From: Nitrososphaerota archaeon
GTDB taxonomy: Archaea; Thermoproteota; Nitrososphaeria; Nitrososphaerales; UBA57
Assembly: GCA_024860875.1 (NCBI GenBank)
Contig: JACPSZ010000008.1
Span: forward strand, 148,106 to 212,105
Direction of reading: 5' to 3'
DNA length: 64,000 bases
Of this stretch, positions 24,737-31,865 are shown piece after piece; the first letter of the stretch is position 1, and every line of letters starts with the position of its first letter. The notes below the pieces were generated by a model. That model ran no database searches and had not been told where the DNA came from. It saw nothing but the letters and a program-made list of their open reading frames with translations. The translations under genes were made by a program, and so were the position numbers.

Positions 24737-25855
24737 ATGGCTGGAAAATTGGGCATAGACGGGTTTGCTAGCGAAGAAGGAACAAGAAACTTTGCCGCCA
24801 AGGCAGTTAAGCTAGGAGTTCTAAGAGAACACTTCCGGAGCTACAATGAACTAACGTTGTCAAGCCTCGGCATGGGAACCTACCTCGGGGAAACTGACAG
24901 GGAAACTGACATTCTAGTCTCCAAAGCGGTCGAAGAATCTGTAAGATCTGGTGCAATTAACGTAATTGATACTGCAATAAATTACCGCTTCCAGAAGGCT
25001 GAGCGTTCTGTTGGTAATGCATTAAGAAAGATGGTTGAAGGGAACTCTGTCAAGAGGAACGAAATCTTCCTCGCAACAAAGAACGGCTACCTTACACCAG
25101 ACGGAGATTTGAAAATGGACTTCTGGAAGTATGTTCACGAAAATCTCGTAAAGACTAACATCATCAAACCTAATGAAATCTCGTCGGGAATGCACTGCAT
25201 GTCAGTAAATTACCTTAAGGATCAACTGCAAAGAAGCCTTCGCAATTTAGGAGTCGAGTGCGTTGATTTAATGTATTTGCACAACGCTGCAGAAGCTCAA
25301 TTAAACGATATCTCCATGGAAGAGTTCTTTGAAAAGCTAATGTCAGTATTTACATTCTATGAAGACATGCGGAAAGAGGGGAAGATCAGATATTATGGTT
25401 TAGCTACATGGTCCTGCTTTCGATTGCCTGCGGATGACCCCGAATACCTGAGCCTTTCAGAAGTGGTTTCTGTTGCAAAGGAAGTAGATGATGATCATGG
25501 TTTCAAGTTTATCCAATTGCCTTTCAACCTTGGAATGAAGGAAGCTTTTATGCTCAGAAACCAGAACGTTGATGGCGAAATGCTTTCGACACTTGAAGCT
25601 GCTAAGAAACTTGGCTTAGGCGTCTTTACAAGTGTGCCACTGCTACAGGGGAGGCTCCTTAATCCAAGAACACTTCCAAACATTGAAGGAATCGACAAAC
25701 CTGCTCTGAAATGCCTCCAGATAGCACGGTCTGCACCCATAATCTGCCCTCTTGTGGGACAAAAGGATTCTTCGCATGTAAAAGAAAATGTGCAAATTGC
25801 AAAGCTGCCATTCATAGAATACGAAAGATTAGCGTCTTTGATATCATCATTTTAA
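24737..25855 (+). CDS. Aldo/keto reductase
   Basis: A 372-residue NADPH-dependent (alpha/beta)8-barrel oxidoreductase. LGMGTYLGETDRET, NVIDTAINYRFQKAERSVG (catalytic Asp and Tyr), FLATKNGYL (Lys) and VDLMYLHNAAE (His) provide the four catalytic residues of the superfamily. It is slightly longer than usual owing to an N-terminal extension and an insertion after residue 120 (KYVHENLVKTNIIKPN). Substrate unknown. Start ATG 24737. The downstream DUF1801 gene begins 24 bases after its stop. Confidence 0.9.
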   Translation: MAGKLGIDGFASEEGTRNFAAKAVKLGVLREHFRSYNELTLSSLGMGTYLGETDRETDILVSKAVEESVRSGAINVIDTAINYRFQKAERSVGNALRKMVEGNSVKRNEIFLATKNGYLTPDGDLKMDFWKYVHENLVKTNIIKPNEISSGMHCMSVNYLKDQLQRSLRNLGVECVDLMYLHNAAEAQLNDISMEEFFEKLMSVFTFYEDMRKEGKIRYYGLATWSCFRLPADDPEYLSLSEVVSVAKEVDDDHGFKFIQLPFNLGMKEAFMLRNQNVDGEMLSTLEAAKKLGLGVFTSVPLLQGRLLNPRTLPNIEGIDKPALKCLQIARSAPIICPLVGQKDSSHVKENVQIAKLPFIEYERLASLISSF

Positions 25856-25878
25856 TACCAAATAATACTTTGAAGGCA

Positions 25879-26244
25879 ATGATGGATGCCAAGGTCAAGC
25901 GGTGGCTAGATGATCTTTCTGAGTCAAAGAAGGAGCTGGCGATGAAGGTTCGAGAGATAGTCTTCAAGGCTGAACCCTCAATCAAAGAGGCAATAAAGTG
26001 GGGCAGCCTTACCTTCATTTCTGATGAAAATATCGCTTGGATCATCAATTACCCTCAAAAAGAATACACCAACTTCGGCTTCTTCAGGGCAACAGAATTG
26101 TCGGACCCGAAAAGGTTGCTAGAGGGTTCAGGAAAAGGTCTCCGGCATGTGAAGATCAAGAGCGAGAAGGATATTGATGCTAAGCAATTTACTGCATGGA
26201 TAAAAGAAGCCGTAAAGCTGAACAAGGAAAAGCCCAAGAAATAA
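25879..26244 (+). CDS. DUF1801 (YdhG-like) protein
   Basis: A 121-residue protein starting at ATG 25879 (MMDAKVKRWLDDLSESKKEL). EIVFKAEPSIKEAIKWGSLTF, WIINYPQKEYTNFGFF and GLRHVKIKSEKDIDAKQF give the DUF1801 pattern, a small alpha/beta fold related to iron-chaperone frataxin-like and YdhG proteins of unknown role. A longer upstream frame to 25711 is the out-of-frame shadow of the reductase and is not accepted. Ends five bases before the tRNA-Gln fragment at 26250. Confidence 0.82.
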   Translation: MMDAKVKRWLDDLSESKKELAMKVREIVFKAEPSIKEAIKWGSLTFISDENIAWIINYPQKEYTNFGFFRATELSDPKRLLEGSGKGLRHVKIKSEKDIDAKQFTAWIKEAVKLNKEKPKK

Positions 26245-26249
26245 GAATT

Positions 26250-26279
26250 GGCAGCCCCTAGATTCGACTGGGGTCACCA
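26250..26279 (-). repeat. Degraded 3' fragment of tRNA-Gln (putative attachment-site scar)
   Basis: On the minus strand it reads TGGTGACCCCAGTCGAATCT, then a shortened acceptor end GGGGCTGCCA. This matches the T-arm, acceptor 3' strand and CCA of the complete tRNA-Gln at 28010-28135, with one T missing in the T-loop and three bases missing at the arm junction. It has the same orientation as the full gene and lies on its 3' side, as expected of the displaced tRNA end after an integration. Confidence 0.65.
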
Positions 26280-26301
26280 ACTTGAAACGATCAAAGCATA
26301 T

Positions 26302-26571
26302 TCACGTTAACCTAGAAAAGTCATCGTAAACATTTTTTCGATGCCCAATGTATAAGACAATGACTCTACGTTCATCTCTGTCAATTTCATAAATAGCCCG
26401 ATAATCGCCTATTCTTATGCGCCAAAAGGCTGAAGGTCTTAGCTGCTCACCTTTAGTTTCAGGAGAATCTTCTAATGATTTTAGAATGCTCTTTATTCGA
26501 TTCTTCAGATCGGGGTTCAGTTTGGCAAAAGCCTTGGCCGCCTTCTGATGCAGGAAGACTCTATAACTCAT
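26302..26571 (-). CDS. RelE/ParE-family toxin
   Basis: An 89-residue RelE-fold toxin. YRVFLHQKAAKAFAKLNPDL is the first strand and helix, LRPSAFWRIRIGDYRAIYEI holds the conserved basic strand (R-I-R-G-x-Y-R) and VIVLYIGHRKNVYDD is the final strand. Such toxins usually cut mRNA on the ribosome. Its start overlaps the antitoxin stop by four bases, the classical antitoxin-first order. It lies inside the putative tRNA-Gln integration. Confidence 0.88.
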   Translation of the reverse strand: MSYRVFLHQKAAKAFAKLNPDLKNRIKSILKSLEDSPETKGEQLRPSAFWRIRIGDYRAIYEIDRDERRVIVLYIGHRKNVYDDFSRLT

Positions 26572-26795
26572 TGAACTTCGTCAATGGGTAAGAGCATTTC
26601 GGGCTTTTTCTTGGCCTCTCTGCTCCTTTGCACAAGCATCTTGGAAAAAACTCTAGTGCGCTCCCTTTCCTGATGGATGGCAACTATGGTCTTGATGGCA
26701 TCGCTTCTGCTGGCGAACTTCCCTTCTTTCACCCATCTGTCTATTGTCTTAGCCATTTCTTTTGGGATCCTGACTTGAACCTGCAGAGTGGCCAT
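26568..26795 (-). CDS. Ribbon-helix-helix antitoxin
   Basis: A 75-residue antitoxin. TLQVQVRIPKEMAKTIDRWV, then GKFASRSDAIKTIVAIHQ is a ribbon-helix-helix DNA-binding domain, and the C-terminal SREAKKKPEMLLPIDEVQ is the flexible toxin-binding end. It overlaps the downstream RelE toxin by four bases. As in relatives, the pair should bind and repress its own promoter, which lies in the A/T-rich DNA from 26796. Confidence 0.85.
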   Translation of the reverse strand: MATLQVQVRIPKEMAKTIDRWVKEGKFASRSDAIKTIVAIHQERERTRVFSKMLVQRSREAKKKPEMLLPIDEVQ

Positions 26796-26940
26796 TAAAG
26801 TGTAAACGTTTTTGTTTACTAATAAATACTTCTAAGACGTATTATAATACATTAGATAATATGTTTAGCTTATCTTCGTGTTGCGTCTTATATGCTATTG
26901 TTCGAAAAACAAAAATCAAAGTGACGAGCCTTCATTTCTG

Positions 26941-27126
26941 ATGCCTCCCCCGGTTGCGAAGACTATACGAGATCTACTCTATTGGGAGTATGCCAAGCTA
27001 ATTGCTGGGAGTGCTGTAGGGGATAGGAAGAATTATGGTTTTATAATGTATACCTTCAACAATCTAAGAAAAGGGAACCTTAAGCCATCAACAATTCTAA
27101 GAGAGAACCAGACTCTAGTGATGTAA
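26941..27126 (+). CDS. Small protein like the N-terminal segment of archaeal HNH-associated proteins
   Basis: A 61-residue frame from ATG 26941 (MPPPVAKTIRDLLYWEYAKL). The motif IRDLLYWEYAKLIAGSA, a Lys-Asn-Tyr-Gly-Phe-Ile-Met stretch and FNNLRKGNLKPSTILREN resemble short thaumarchaeal proteins in which the same unit sits alone or before an HNH nuclease domain; this is from memory and should be searched. Translation could also begin at TTG 26878, which adds 21 residues that look random. It lies within the putative tRNA-Gln integration and may be the remnant of a nuclease gene. Confidence 0.45.
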   Translation: MPPPVAKTIRDLLYWEYAKLIAGSAVGDRKNYGFIMYTFNNLRKGNLKPSTILRENQTLVM

Positions 27127-27310
27127 CGGGAGATAAGAAGCTCGGCATACTAGCGGCAAAAACAGTATCAGAAACAAAACATATTTGCGTATTGCAGATA
27201 AGTTGCTATTACTCAAGATATTCCATTATACCCATGTTCATGTTCTGATATTAAGATATTCCACAAGAAAAGCGGCTGTTGTGACTGCTGTGCACGGAGC
27301 TCTTGAAATA

Positions 27311-27655
27311 CTAACTTGTCTTTCTTACTTGGATAGCTTCCTGTTCAGTAGCTTTCTCCATTGCCTGCTTGCCTAATGCCAAATCAAGCTCAATTAATTT
27401 CTGGACTACTGGATTCTTTCTGTTGAGATTGTACAGAGAAGCCCTTCCTATCTTTCTCGTTTGTATGAACACCCCAGAGGATTCTAGCGCCTTCCAAGCC
27501 TTGAAGAAGGTGCTCCTTGACATTGGAACCTGTTTAGATGCCTCTTGCTTGGAGTAGTCTAGCGACGGGTTATAAAGAAAGAAATCAAGTATCTTAATGG
27601 TTGGTGCTTCCCCTAACTGTTTCAGCAGCAGGCTTTCTTCGCGTAGCATCTTCAT
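27311..27655 (-). CDS. Winged-helix transcriptional regulator
   Basis: A 114-residue DNA-binding protein: TIKILDFFLYNPSLDYSKQE, VPMSRSTFFKAWKALESSGV (recognition helix) and IQTRKIGRASLYNLNRKNP (wing) make a winged helix of the ArsR/MarR-like archaeal type, with a C-terminal helix for dimer formation. It is divergent from the interrupted gene at 27714; the 58 bases between contain TATATAA (about 27675-27681). These two genes are the rest of the content of the 26.3-28.0 kb interval. Confidence 0.8.
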   Translation of the reverse strand: MKMLREESLLLKQLGEAPTIKILDFFLYNPSLDYSKQEASKQVPMSRSTFFKAWKALESSGVFIQTRKIGRASLYNLNRKNPVVQKLIELDLALGKQAMEKATEQEAIQVRKTS

Positions 27656-27713
27656 TCTTTATCTAGCTCAATAGGTATATAACCGTGCACCCAGAAAGTA
27701 CCATTATCGAACC

Positions 27714-28001
27714 TTGGAACAAGTGAGCGATGCCTACATCAGAGCATCAATTCTTTACAGATTGTACAAGCAGGGCAAGTGGGGAGGAAGCCACATCGAT
27801 TTTGAGAATTTAAAGAAAGGGTTCAGCCCGAGGTAGCTCGGGAAGAGAGGTTCGAAGAGGATCGAGCAGCTTGCTGAGGAACTGATCAAGGAGGGCTATA
27901 TCGTAGCGAAGATAACATCATACGGCTATCATGTGAGCCTAAATCCTCGAAGAAGTGTTGAAATCCAGAAAATCATAGACGGGTTCATTGCTGAACATTG
28001 A
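27714..28001 (+). pseudogene. Small conserved archaeal protein interrupted by an in-frame TAG
   Basis: From TTG 27714 the frame reads MEQVSDAYIRASILYRLYKQ, then GKWGGSHIDFENLKKGF, meets TAG at 27834-27836, and continues in the same frame as LGKRGSKRIEQLAEELIKEG, YIVAKITSYGYHVSLNPRRS to TGA at 28001. The two halves make one protein of about 95 residues of a helical type seen in other archaeal accessory regions (YRLY-GKWG, then KEGFL-K-TSYG-EVSLN). A nonsense mutation is the simplest reading; recoding is not excluded. It ends eight bases from the tRNA-Gln 3' end (discriminator base at 28010), inside the putative integration. Confidence 0.65.
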
Positions 28002-28009
28002 AAATTTGG

Positions 28010-28135
28010 TAGCCCCGCCCAGATTCGAACTGGGGTCACCAGGTTTCTTTTTCTGAGGATCCAGAGCCTGGCATCCATAGCCCAACCCTAGTGATTGGCC
28101 GCTAGACTCCGCGAGCTTGTGCTCTCGACGGGGCT
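28010..28135 (-). tRNA. tRNA-Gln (CTG), apparently with three introns
   Basis: Acceptor strands AGCCCCG (28135-28129) and CGGGGCT pair exactly; T-arm CCCAG-TTCGAAT-CTGGG and anticodon stem CCAGG/CCTGG are perfect. A CCA follows the discriminator A. The A1-T72 pair and anticodon CTG indicate glutamine. The gene is 126 bases; a normal 73-base tRNA results if three segments are removed: about 19 bases between positions 7 and 8 (with CGAG/CTCG hairpin), about 18 between 21 and 22 in the D-arm, and 16 in the anticodon loop after position 37. The remaining D-stem is GTCT/GGAT with G-T pairs. The first two sites are non-canonical. Confidence 0.82.
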
Positions 28136-28198
28136 GCGTCGGGGCTGAACTATGCTTCCTAATTCTCGAGTTTTTTAGTGTTTCATATTTCCAAAAGG

Positions 28199-29170
28199 TC
28201 AGGGAAGGCCGACCTGCTGGAACTTTTCTTCATACGTGCTCATCTTTCTTACATTTTCTTCGGTCGGGAAGAATCTGATCTTTTCAATGTTAAACCGAGC
28301 ACCATACTTCATTTTGGTATTTGGCCTTGCGGGTATCAGCCCTTCATACTCTGTCCCCATCTTTCTCTGCCAATCCTCTGATAATAGATAATTGTAGAAT
28401 AACTTTGCAGCGTTAGGATGCTGAGCATTTTCCAGCATGGCAATGCTCCTCTGCATCGCAAGATTTGGAACATCTTCCATGTTCACCGTATTGACAGACC
28501 AGCCTACTTTGATTAAAGGAAGAGGTAATCCTATTCCATACTCTCCTCTTGCTATGTATTTGTGCAAATTATGATAACATGGAAAAGACTTTGGCTCTAC
28601 ATTATGGGTAAAATCCTTCATTATGCGTTCCCACTTCCTTTCTCCAAAGATCTCCAGCAGAGTTGCGAAGTAATAGAAACTGTATAGTCCGTCGGTTCTG
28701 TCAACTACAGACTGCATGGCAATTTTACCCTTTAATTTAGGGTCTGCTAAATCTTGCCAGCTTGAAGGGACATCATCAGGTTCGATTATGTTTGGATTGT
28801 AAACTGTCCTTGTTGGCTCTATTGCTATGCCAGCCCACTGGTTATCTTCATCTCTAAATTGCGCAGGATAAGCGTCAAGAAGGTCTGAAGAATATCTTTT
28901 CAGATAGCCGGCTTCTTTAAGGTGCAAAATAGCGTAGTGAGGCTGCATCACGATGTCAGCAGTCTGCATTCCGTTCTTCACTTCCTGCTCTATTCTGCTT
29001 ATTGTTGGGCCTGGATGCGCACCATAATAAGTCAGGTTTATGTCGTATTCAGGATATCTTCTCCTAAAACTCCTCAGTATGTTGAAGAAGGTGCTGTGGA
29101 ATGGGCCATAAACTATCAGTTCGCGCTCAGGTTCCTTAACCGCTATATTCTTTGCTTCTGTATCGGGCAT
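28199..29170 (-). CDS. Solute-binding protein (family 1) without signal peptide
   Basis: A 323-residue periplasmic-binding-protein fold of the iron/thiamine/spermidine group. ELIVYGPFHSTFFNILRSFR is the first strand and helix, ISRIEQEVKNGMQTADIVMQ the ligand-side segment, YNPNIIEPDDVPSSWQDLAD and KGKIAMQSVVDRTDG the domain hinge, and LSEDWQRKMGTEYEGLIPAR the end. Unusually it begins MPDTEAKNIAVKEPEREL with no signal peptide, lipobox or membrane segment, and no permease or ATPase is nearby. It may be cytoplasmic, a ligand sensor, or truncated at the N-terminus. Confidence 0.82.
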   Translation of the reverse strand: MPDTEAKNIAVKEPERELIVYGPFHSTFFNILRSFRRRYPEYDINLTYYGAHPGPTISRIEQEVKNGMQTADIVMQPHYAILHLKEAGYLKRYSSDLLDAYPAQFRDEDNQWAGIAIEPTRTVYNPNIIEPDDVPSSWQDLADPKLKGKIAMQSVVDRTDGLYSFYYFATLLEIFGERKWERIMKDFTHNVEPKSFPCYHNLHKYIARGEYGIGLPLPLIKVGWSVNTVNMEDVPNLAMQRSIAMLENAQHPNAAKLFYNYLLSEDWQRKMGTEYEGLIPARPNTKMKYGARFNIEKIRFFPTEENVRKMSTYEEKFQQVGLP

Positions 29171-29295
29171 GTCTGTTCAAATCCGTCTGAGCCTAGAGAT
29201 CAAATTAAGCGTTATAGCAGAATAATCCTTACACCCTAACATGTGAGGGTATCTAGCATCTTTTACTAACCAATTTAACTGTAGAAGAAATTTAG

Positions 29296-29308
29296 TGGGC
29301 CGGGGCGG
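29296..29308 (-). repeat. Possible second tRNA-Val 3'-end remnant
   Basis: TGGGCCGGGGCGG here corresponds to TGGGCCAGGGCGG at the 3' end of tRNA-Val (31752 onward), one mismatch in 13, same orientation. Short and G/C rich, so it could be chance; its place outside the Fic pseudogene is what makes it notable. Confidence 0.35.
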
Positions 29309-29334
29309 GCCTTATCCATTAAGTGGTTTGAGTC

Positions 29335-29378
29335 CGCCTACGAAGGCAGGTTATGGTGCCTCCTCCCCTTTGTTTTTG
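29335..29378 (+). repeat. Dispersed hairpin element, copy 2
   Basis: CGCCTACGAAGGCAGG, then TTATGGTGCCTCCTCCCC and a T-rich end. AGGCA and TGCCT pair around GGTTATGG. Over the 27-base core it agrees with copy 3 (30420) at 23 positions. Both copies have the same orientation and enclose the Fic pseudogene. Confidence 0.55.
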
Positions 29379-29482
29379 AATCATTTGTTGATATGAATCA
29401 ATCGAGTTCGAATCGTGGGTGTTACCACTACATTCAACATGCAAACCAAAATCTTATCAATATGTAGTGATAACGATACTGC

Positions 29483-30329
29483 GTGGCAACGATAGCAAGG
29501 AGAACAGTGAAGGGAATCACGTACTACTACCTAGAGCACACCATAAGGCAAGACGGTAGAGTAACAAAGAAATCAAGATATCTGGGCCGCACAATCCCGA
29601 AGGACATAGAGAAGGTCAAGAAGCAGTTTGCATACGAATTGAACAGGGAAAAATGGTTCGACATATTCGACAAGATCAAGGAGAATTACGCTACCGAACT
29701 AGCGAAAATCCCAAAGTCGGCTAGAGAGAAGGAGCTCAACGAATTCTCGGTCAGGTTCACCTACGACACACAGAGAATAGAGGGTTCGACCCTGAGTCTG
29801 AGGGAAACAGCTCAGCTACTGGAGAAAGGCATCAGCCCGAGCGGGAAACCTCTCGAGGACGTTAAGGAGGCTGATGCGCACCAAAAAGTCTTCTTTGAGA
29901 TGCTCAGGTACCAAAAAGATCTGTCACTTGAAGTTGTGCTGTACTGGCATAAGAAGCTCTTCGAGGGAACGAAGCCCGATATAGCCGGACAGATAAGAAG
30001 GCACGGAGTCAGGATCACGGGAAGCAAGTTCGTCCCTCCGTCTCTAGTCGAACTCCATCCTTTAATCAGACAGTTCTTCAGCTGGTATAATGGCAACAAG
30101 GTGACGATGCATCCCGTCGAACTCGCCGCATTAGTGCATCTGAAGTTCGTTACTGTGCATCCGTTCGAACAAAAATGAATACCCAATGCTGAACATCGAG
30201 CATAAAGGAAGGCGAACTTACTACAATGCCCTCGAGAGGTCGCAGGTCAACAATAACGAAAGGATCTTCTGCCAGTGGTTCTTCAGGAAATATCTTAGAG
30301 AACAGAAGCCTCACTTGAGGCGAAGCTAG
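29483..30329 (+). pseudogene. Fic-family AMP-transferase gene that lost its catalytic loop
   Basis: The frame from GTG 29483 gives 231 residues of a Fic/DOC protein: N-terminal linker, inhibitory-like RFTYDTQRIEGSTLSLRET helix, then LVHLKFVTVHPFEQK and a stop at 30178. Downstream, from 30180 in another frame, YPMLNIEHKGRRTYYNALER and the C-terminal helices continue to TAG at 30329. The stretch missing between HPF and YPML is the xGNGRxxR part of the active-site motif plus the following helix, about 20 residues. The protein cannot be active. The gene is bracketed by two hairpin-element copies. Confidence 0.85.
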
Positions 30330-30419
30330 TCATTCCTTTTCTTCCCCCGGTCAAAGATCCTCCTTGTAGCAATTTTTACTGGCAAGAAAACTACCCGATA
30401 ATATCAAAACATAGCGTCT

Positions 30420-30465
30420 CACCTATTGGAGGCAAGTTATGGAGCCTCCTTCCCAAATTTTTGTT
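30420..30465 (+). repeat. Dispersed hairpin element, copy 3
   Basis: CACCTATTGGAGGCAAG, then TTATGGAGCCTCCTTCCC and a T-rich end. GGAGGC and GCCTCC pair exactly around AAGTTATGGA. It lies 90 bases after the Fic pseudogene and 18 bases before the tRNA-Val fragment. Confidence 0.55.
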
Positions 30466-30482
30466 TTAATCTTGAGGCGAGT

Positions 30483-30497
30483 CAGGGCGGACTTGAA
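30483..30497 (-). repeat. tRNA-Val 3' fragment (putative attachment-site scar)
   Basis: CAGGGCGGACTTGAA is an exact 15-base copy of 31757-31771, the T-arm of tRNA-Val, in the same orientation and on the 3' side of that gene. A nearby inverted copy (TTCAAGTCC at 30508-30516) lets it form a hairpin. The oxidoreductase gene lies between fragment and tRNA. Confidence 0.5.
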
Positions 30498-30604
30498 TAG
30501 GAATAGGTTCAAGTCCAATCACCTCGCACCAGTATTTCCAGTATTACTGAGTAGGTAAATTCTTACTCCCATTGTTTTATATCAGATACTGCCTTGCATT
30601 AACA

Positions 30605-31543
30605 ATGAAATCGGTTCAAATAAAAGGTTATGGAGGAAGCGAAGTAGTTGAAATCAATCGAAATACGCCTCCACTAAATGATCCATCCGCGGGAATGGTT
30701 CTAGTCAAGGTAAAAGCAGCCGGCATTAATCCAGCAGATTGGAAAATCCGCGAAGGCTACATGCAAAAAATGATACCGCTTCAATTCCCATCGACAATGG
30801 GCATGGATTTTTCTGGGGTTATCGAGAAAGTAGGAAACTCTGTCCCCGATCTAAAGCGAGGCGATGAAGTGTACGGACAAGCAGGAGTCGTCAATGGAGG
30901 ATCGGGAGCTTTTGCAGAGATGGCCTTGGCAAAGGTTAACAGCATGGGACATAAGCCCAAAACCCTGACTCATCGAGAGGCTGCTGCTTTACCGCTGGCA
31001 GGTGTTAGCGCTTGGCAGGCCCTTGTGGAAACTATTAAACTAACAAAGGGTCAGAAGCTTCTGATTCATGGCGGGGCAGGAGGCATAGGAACTATTGCTA
31101 TTCCGTTGGCCAAGCATCTTGGTGCTTACGTAGCAACGACAGTGAGCACAAGCGACAAGCAGTTTGCAAAGGAGCTGGGGGCGGTTGAAGTCATAGATTA
31201 CAAGACACAAACTTTTGAAGACTTGCTGCATGGCTATGACGCAGTCTTTGATACCGTAGGAGGCGAAACCTACACTAAGTCATTCAAAATACTGAAGAAA
31301 GGCGGCATGATCGTATCGATGCTAGAGCAGTCAAACCAAGAGCTGATGAGCCGCTTCGGCGTGAAAGCCATATCGCAATTCACTCAAGTAAACAGAGAAC
31401 GACTGACAAAACTGGCACAATGGGTCGACCAAAATAATATCCGCGTGCATGTTGACAGAACCTTTCCGCTTGAGGAGGCTGCCAAGGCACTCGACTATCA
31501 AAAAAACGTGCATCCAAGAGGCAAAGTCGTCTTGGCAATCTAG
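30605..31543 (+). CDS. NADPH-dependent quinone/zinc-free medium-chain oxidoreductase
   Basis: A 312-residue medium-chain dehydrogenase/reductase from ATG 30605 (MKSVQIKGYGGSEVVE). KVKAAGINPADWKIREGYM and MGMDFSGVIEKVGNSV are the catalytic-domain motifs, LIHGGAGGIGTIAIPLAKHL is the nucleotide-binding loop. No zinc-binding Cys residues are visible, which points to the quinone-reductase branch. The gene has a bacterial-like coding style and lies between a tRNA-Val fragment and the tRNA-Val gene, so it may be imported. An upstream extension to 30572 adds unrelated residues and is not accepted. Confidence 0.9.
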   Translation: MKSVQIKGYGGSEVVEINRNTPPLNDPSAGMVLVKVKAAGINPADWKIREGYMQKMIPLQFPSTMGMDFSGVIEKVGNSVPDLKRGDEVYGQAGVVNGGSGAFAEMALAKVNSMGHKPKTLTHREAAALPLAGVSAWQALVETIKLTKGQKLLIHGGAGGIGTIAIPLAKHLGAYVATTVSTSDKQFAKELGAVEVIDYKTQTFEDLLHGYDAVFDTVGGETYTKSFKILKKGGMIVSMLEQSNQELMSRFGVKAISQFTQVNRERLTKLAQWVDQNNIRVHVDRTFPLEEAAKALDYQKNVHPRGKVVLAI

Positions 31544-31751
31544 AGAAGAGAACCCCGAGCAGCGTAGGATGGTTGGCAGGCTAGATGAGGGGCGGTTTAC
31601 TGGATAAAGACATAAATTCGCTCCAGAAGCTGGCCCAATGAGATGGCAATCCCGTTTTTTGCGAGTGCAAGAGCAGCACAAACTGGAAATCACTCTACTT
31701 GATAGTATTGGCATAATTCAAAGCTAAAAAGGTCTAGAAGAGGAAATTCTA

Positions 31752-31826
31752 TGGGCCAGGGCGGACTTGAACCACCGACCTTCGCTGTGTGAGAGCGACG
31801 TCCTAACCAAGCTAGACGACTGGCCC
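31752..31826 (-). tRNA. tRNA-Val (CAC)
   Basis: A 75-base gene without intron. GGGCCAG and CTGGCCC pair as acceptor, TCGCT/AGCGA as anticodon stem around CTCACAC (anticodon CAC), and GGCGG-type T-stem with GGTTCAAGTCC. The discriminator is A and no CCA is encoded. Its 3' end faces left, toward the fragments at 30483 and 29296. Confidence 0.93.
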
Positions 31827-31865
31827 TAGCATACCTGCCTTCGCACAACGCTTTAAAGACGAATA

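Larger units (their letters stand above)
29171..29482. other. Gene-free stretch with tRNA-like and hairpin repeats
   Basis: No gene seen. It holds a short match to the tRNA-Val 3' end (29296-29308), copy 2 of the dispersed hairpin element (29335-29378), and then A/T-rich sequence with GAATC repeats leading to the Fic gene. Confidence 0.55.

Noticed and set aside
25711-25878. N-terminal extension of the DUF1801 protein
   Set aside because: It overlaps the aldo/keto reductase in another frame and matches no family; homology begins at ATG 25879.
27834-27836. TAG as pyrrolysine codon
   Set aside because: Several genes in the window end in TAG and no pyl gene is seen; a nonsense mutation is simpler.
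29405-29432. tRNA 3' end around GAGTTCGAATCGTGG
   Set aside because: The bases around TTCGAAT do not pair as a T-stem and no acceptor partner is found.
30476-30530. Complete tRNA gene at the GCGAG...CTCGCACCA stretch
   Set aside because: The outer and inner arms pair, but no anticodon arm or proper T-stem exists; only the T-arm match to tRNA-Val is kept.
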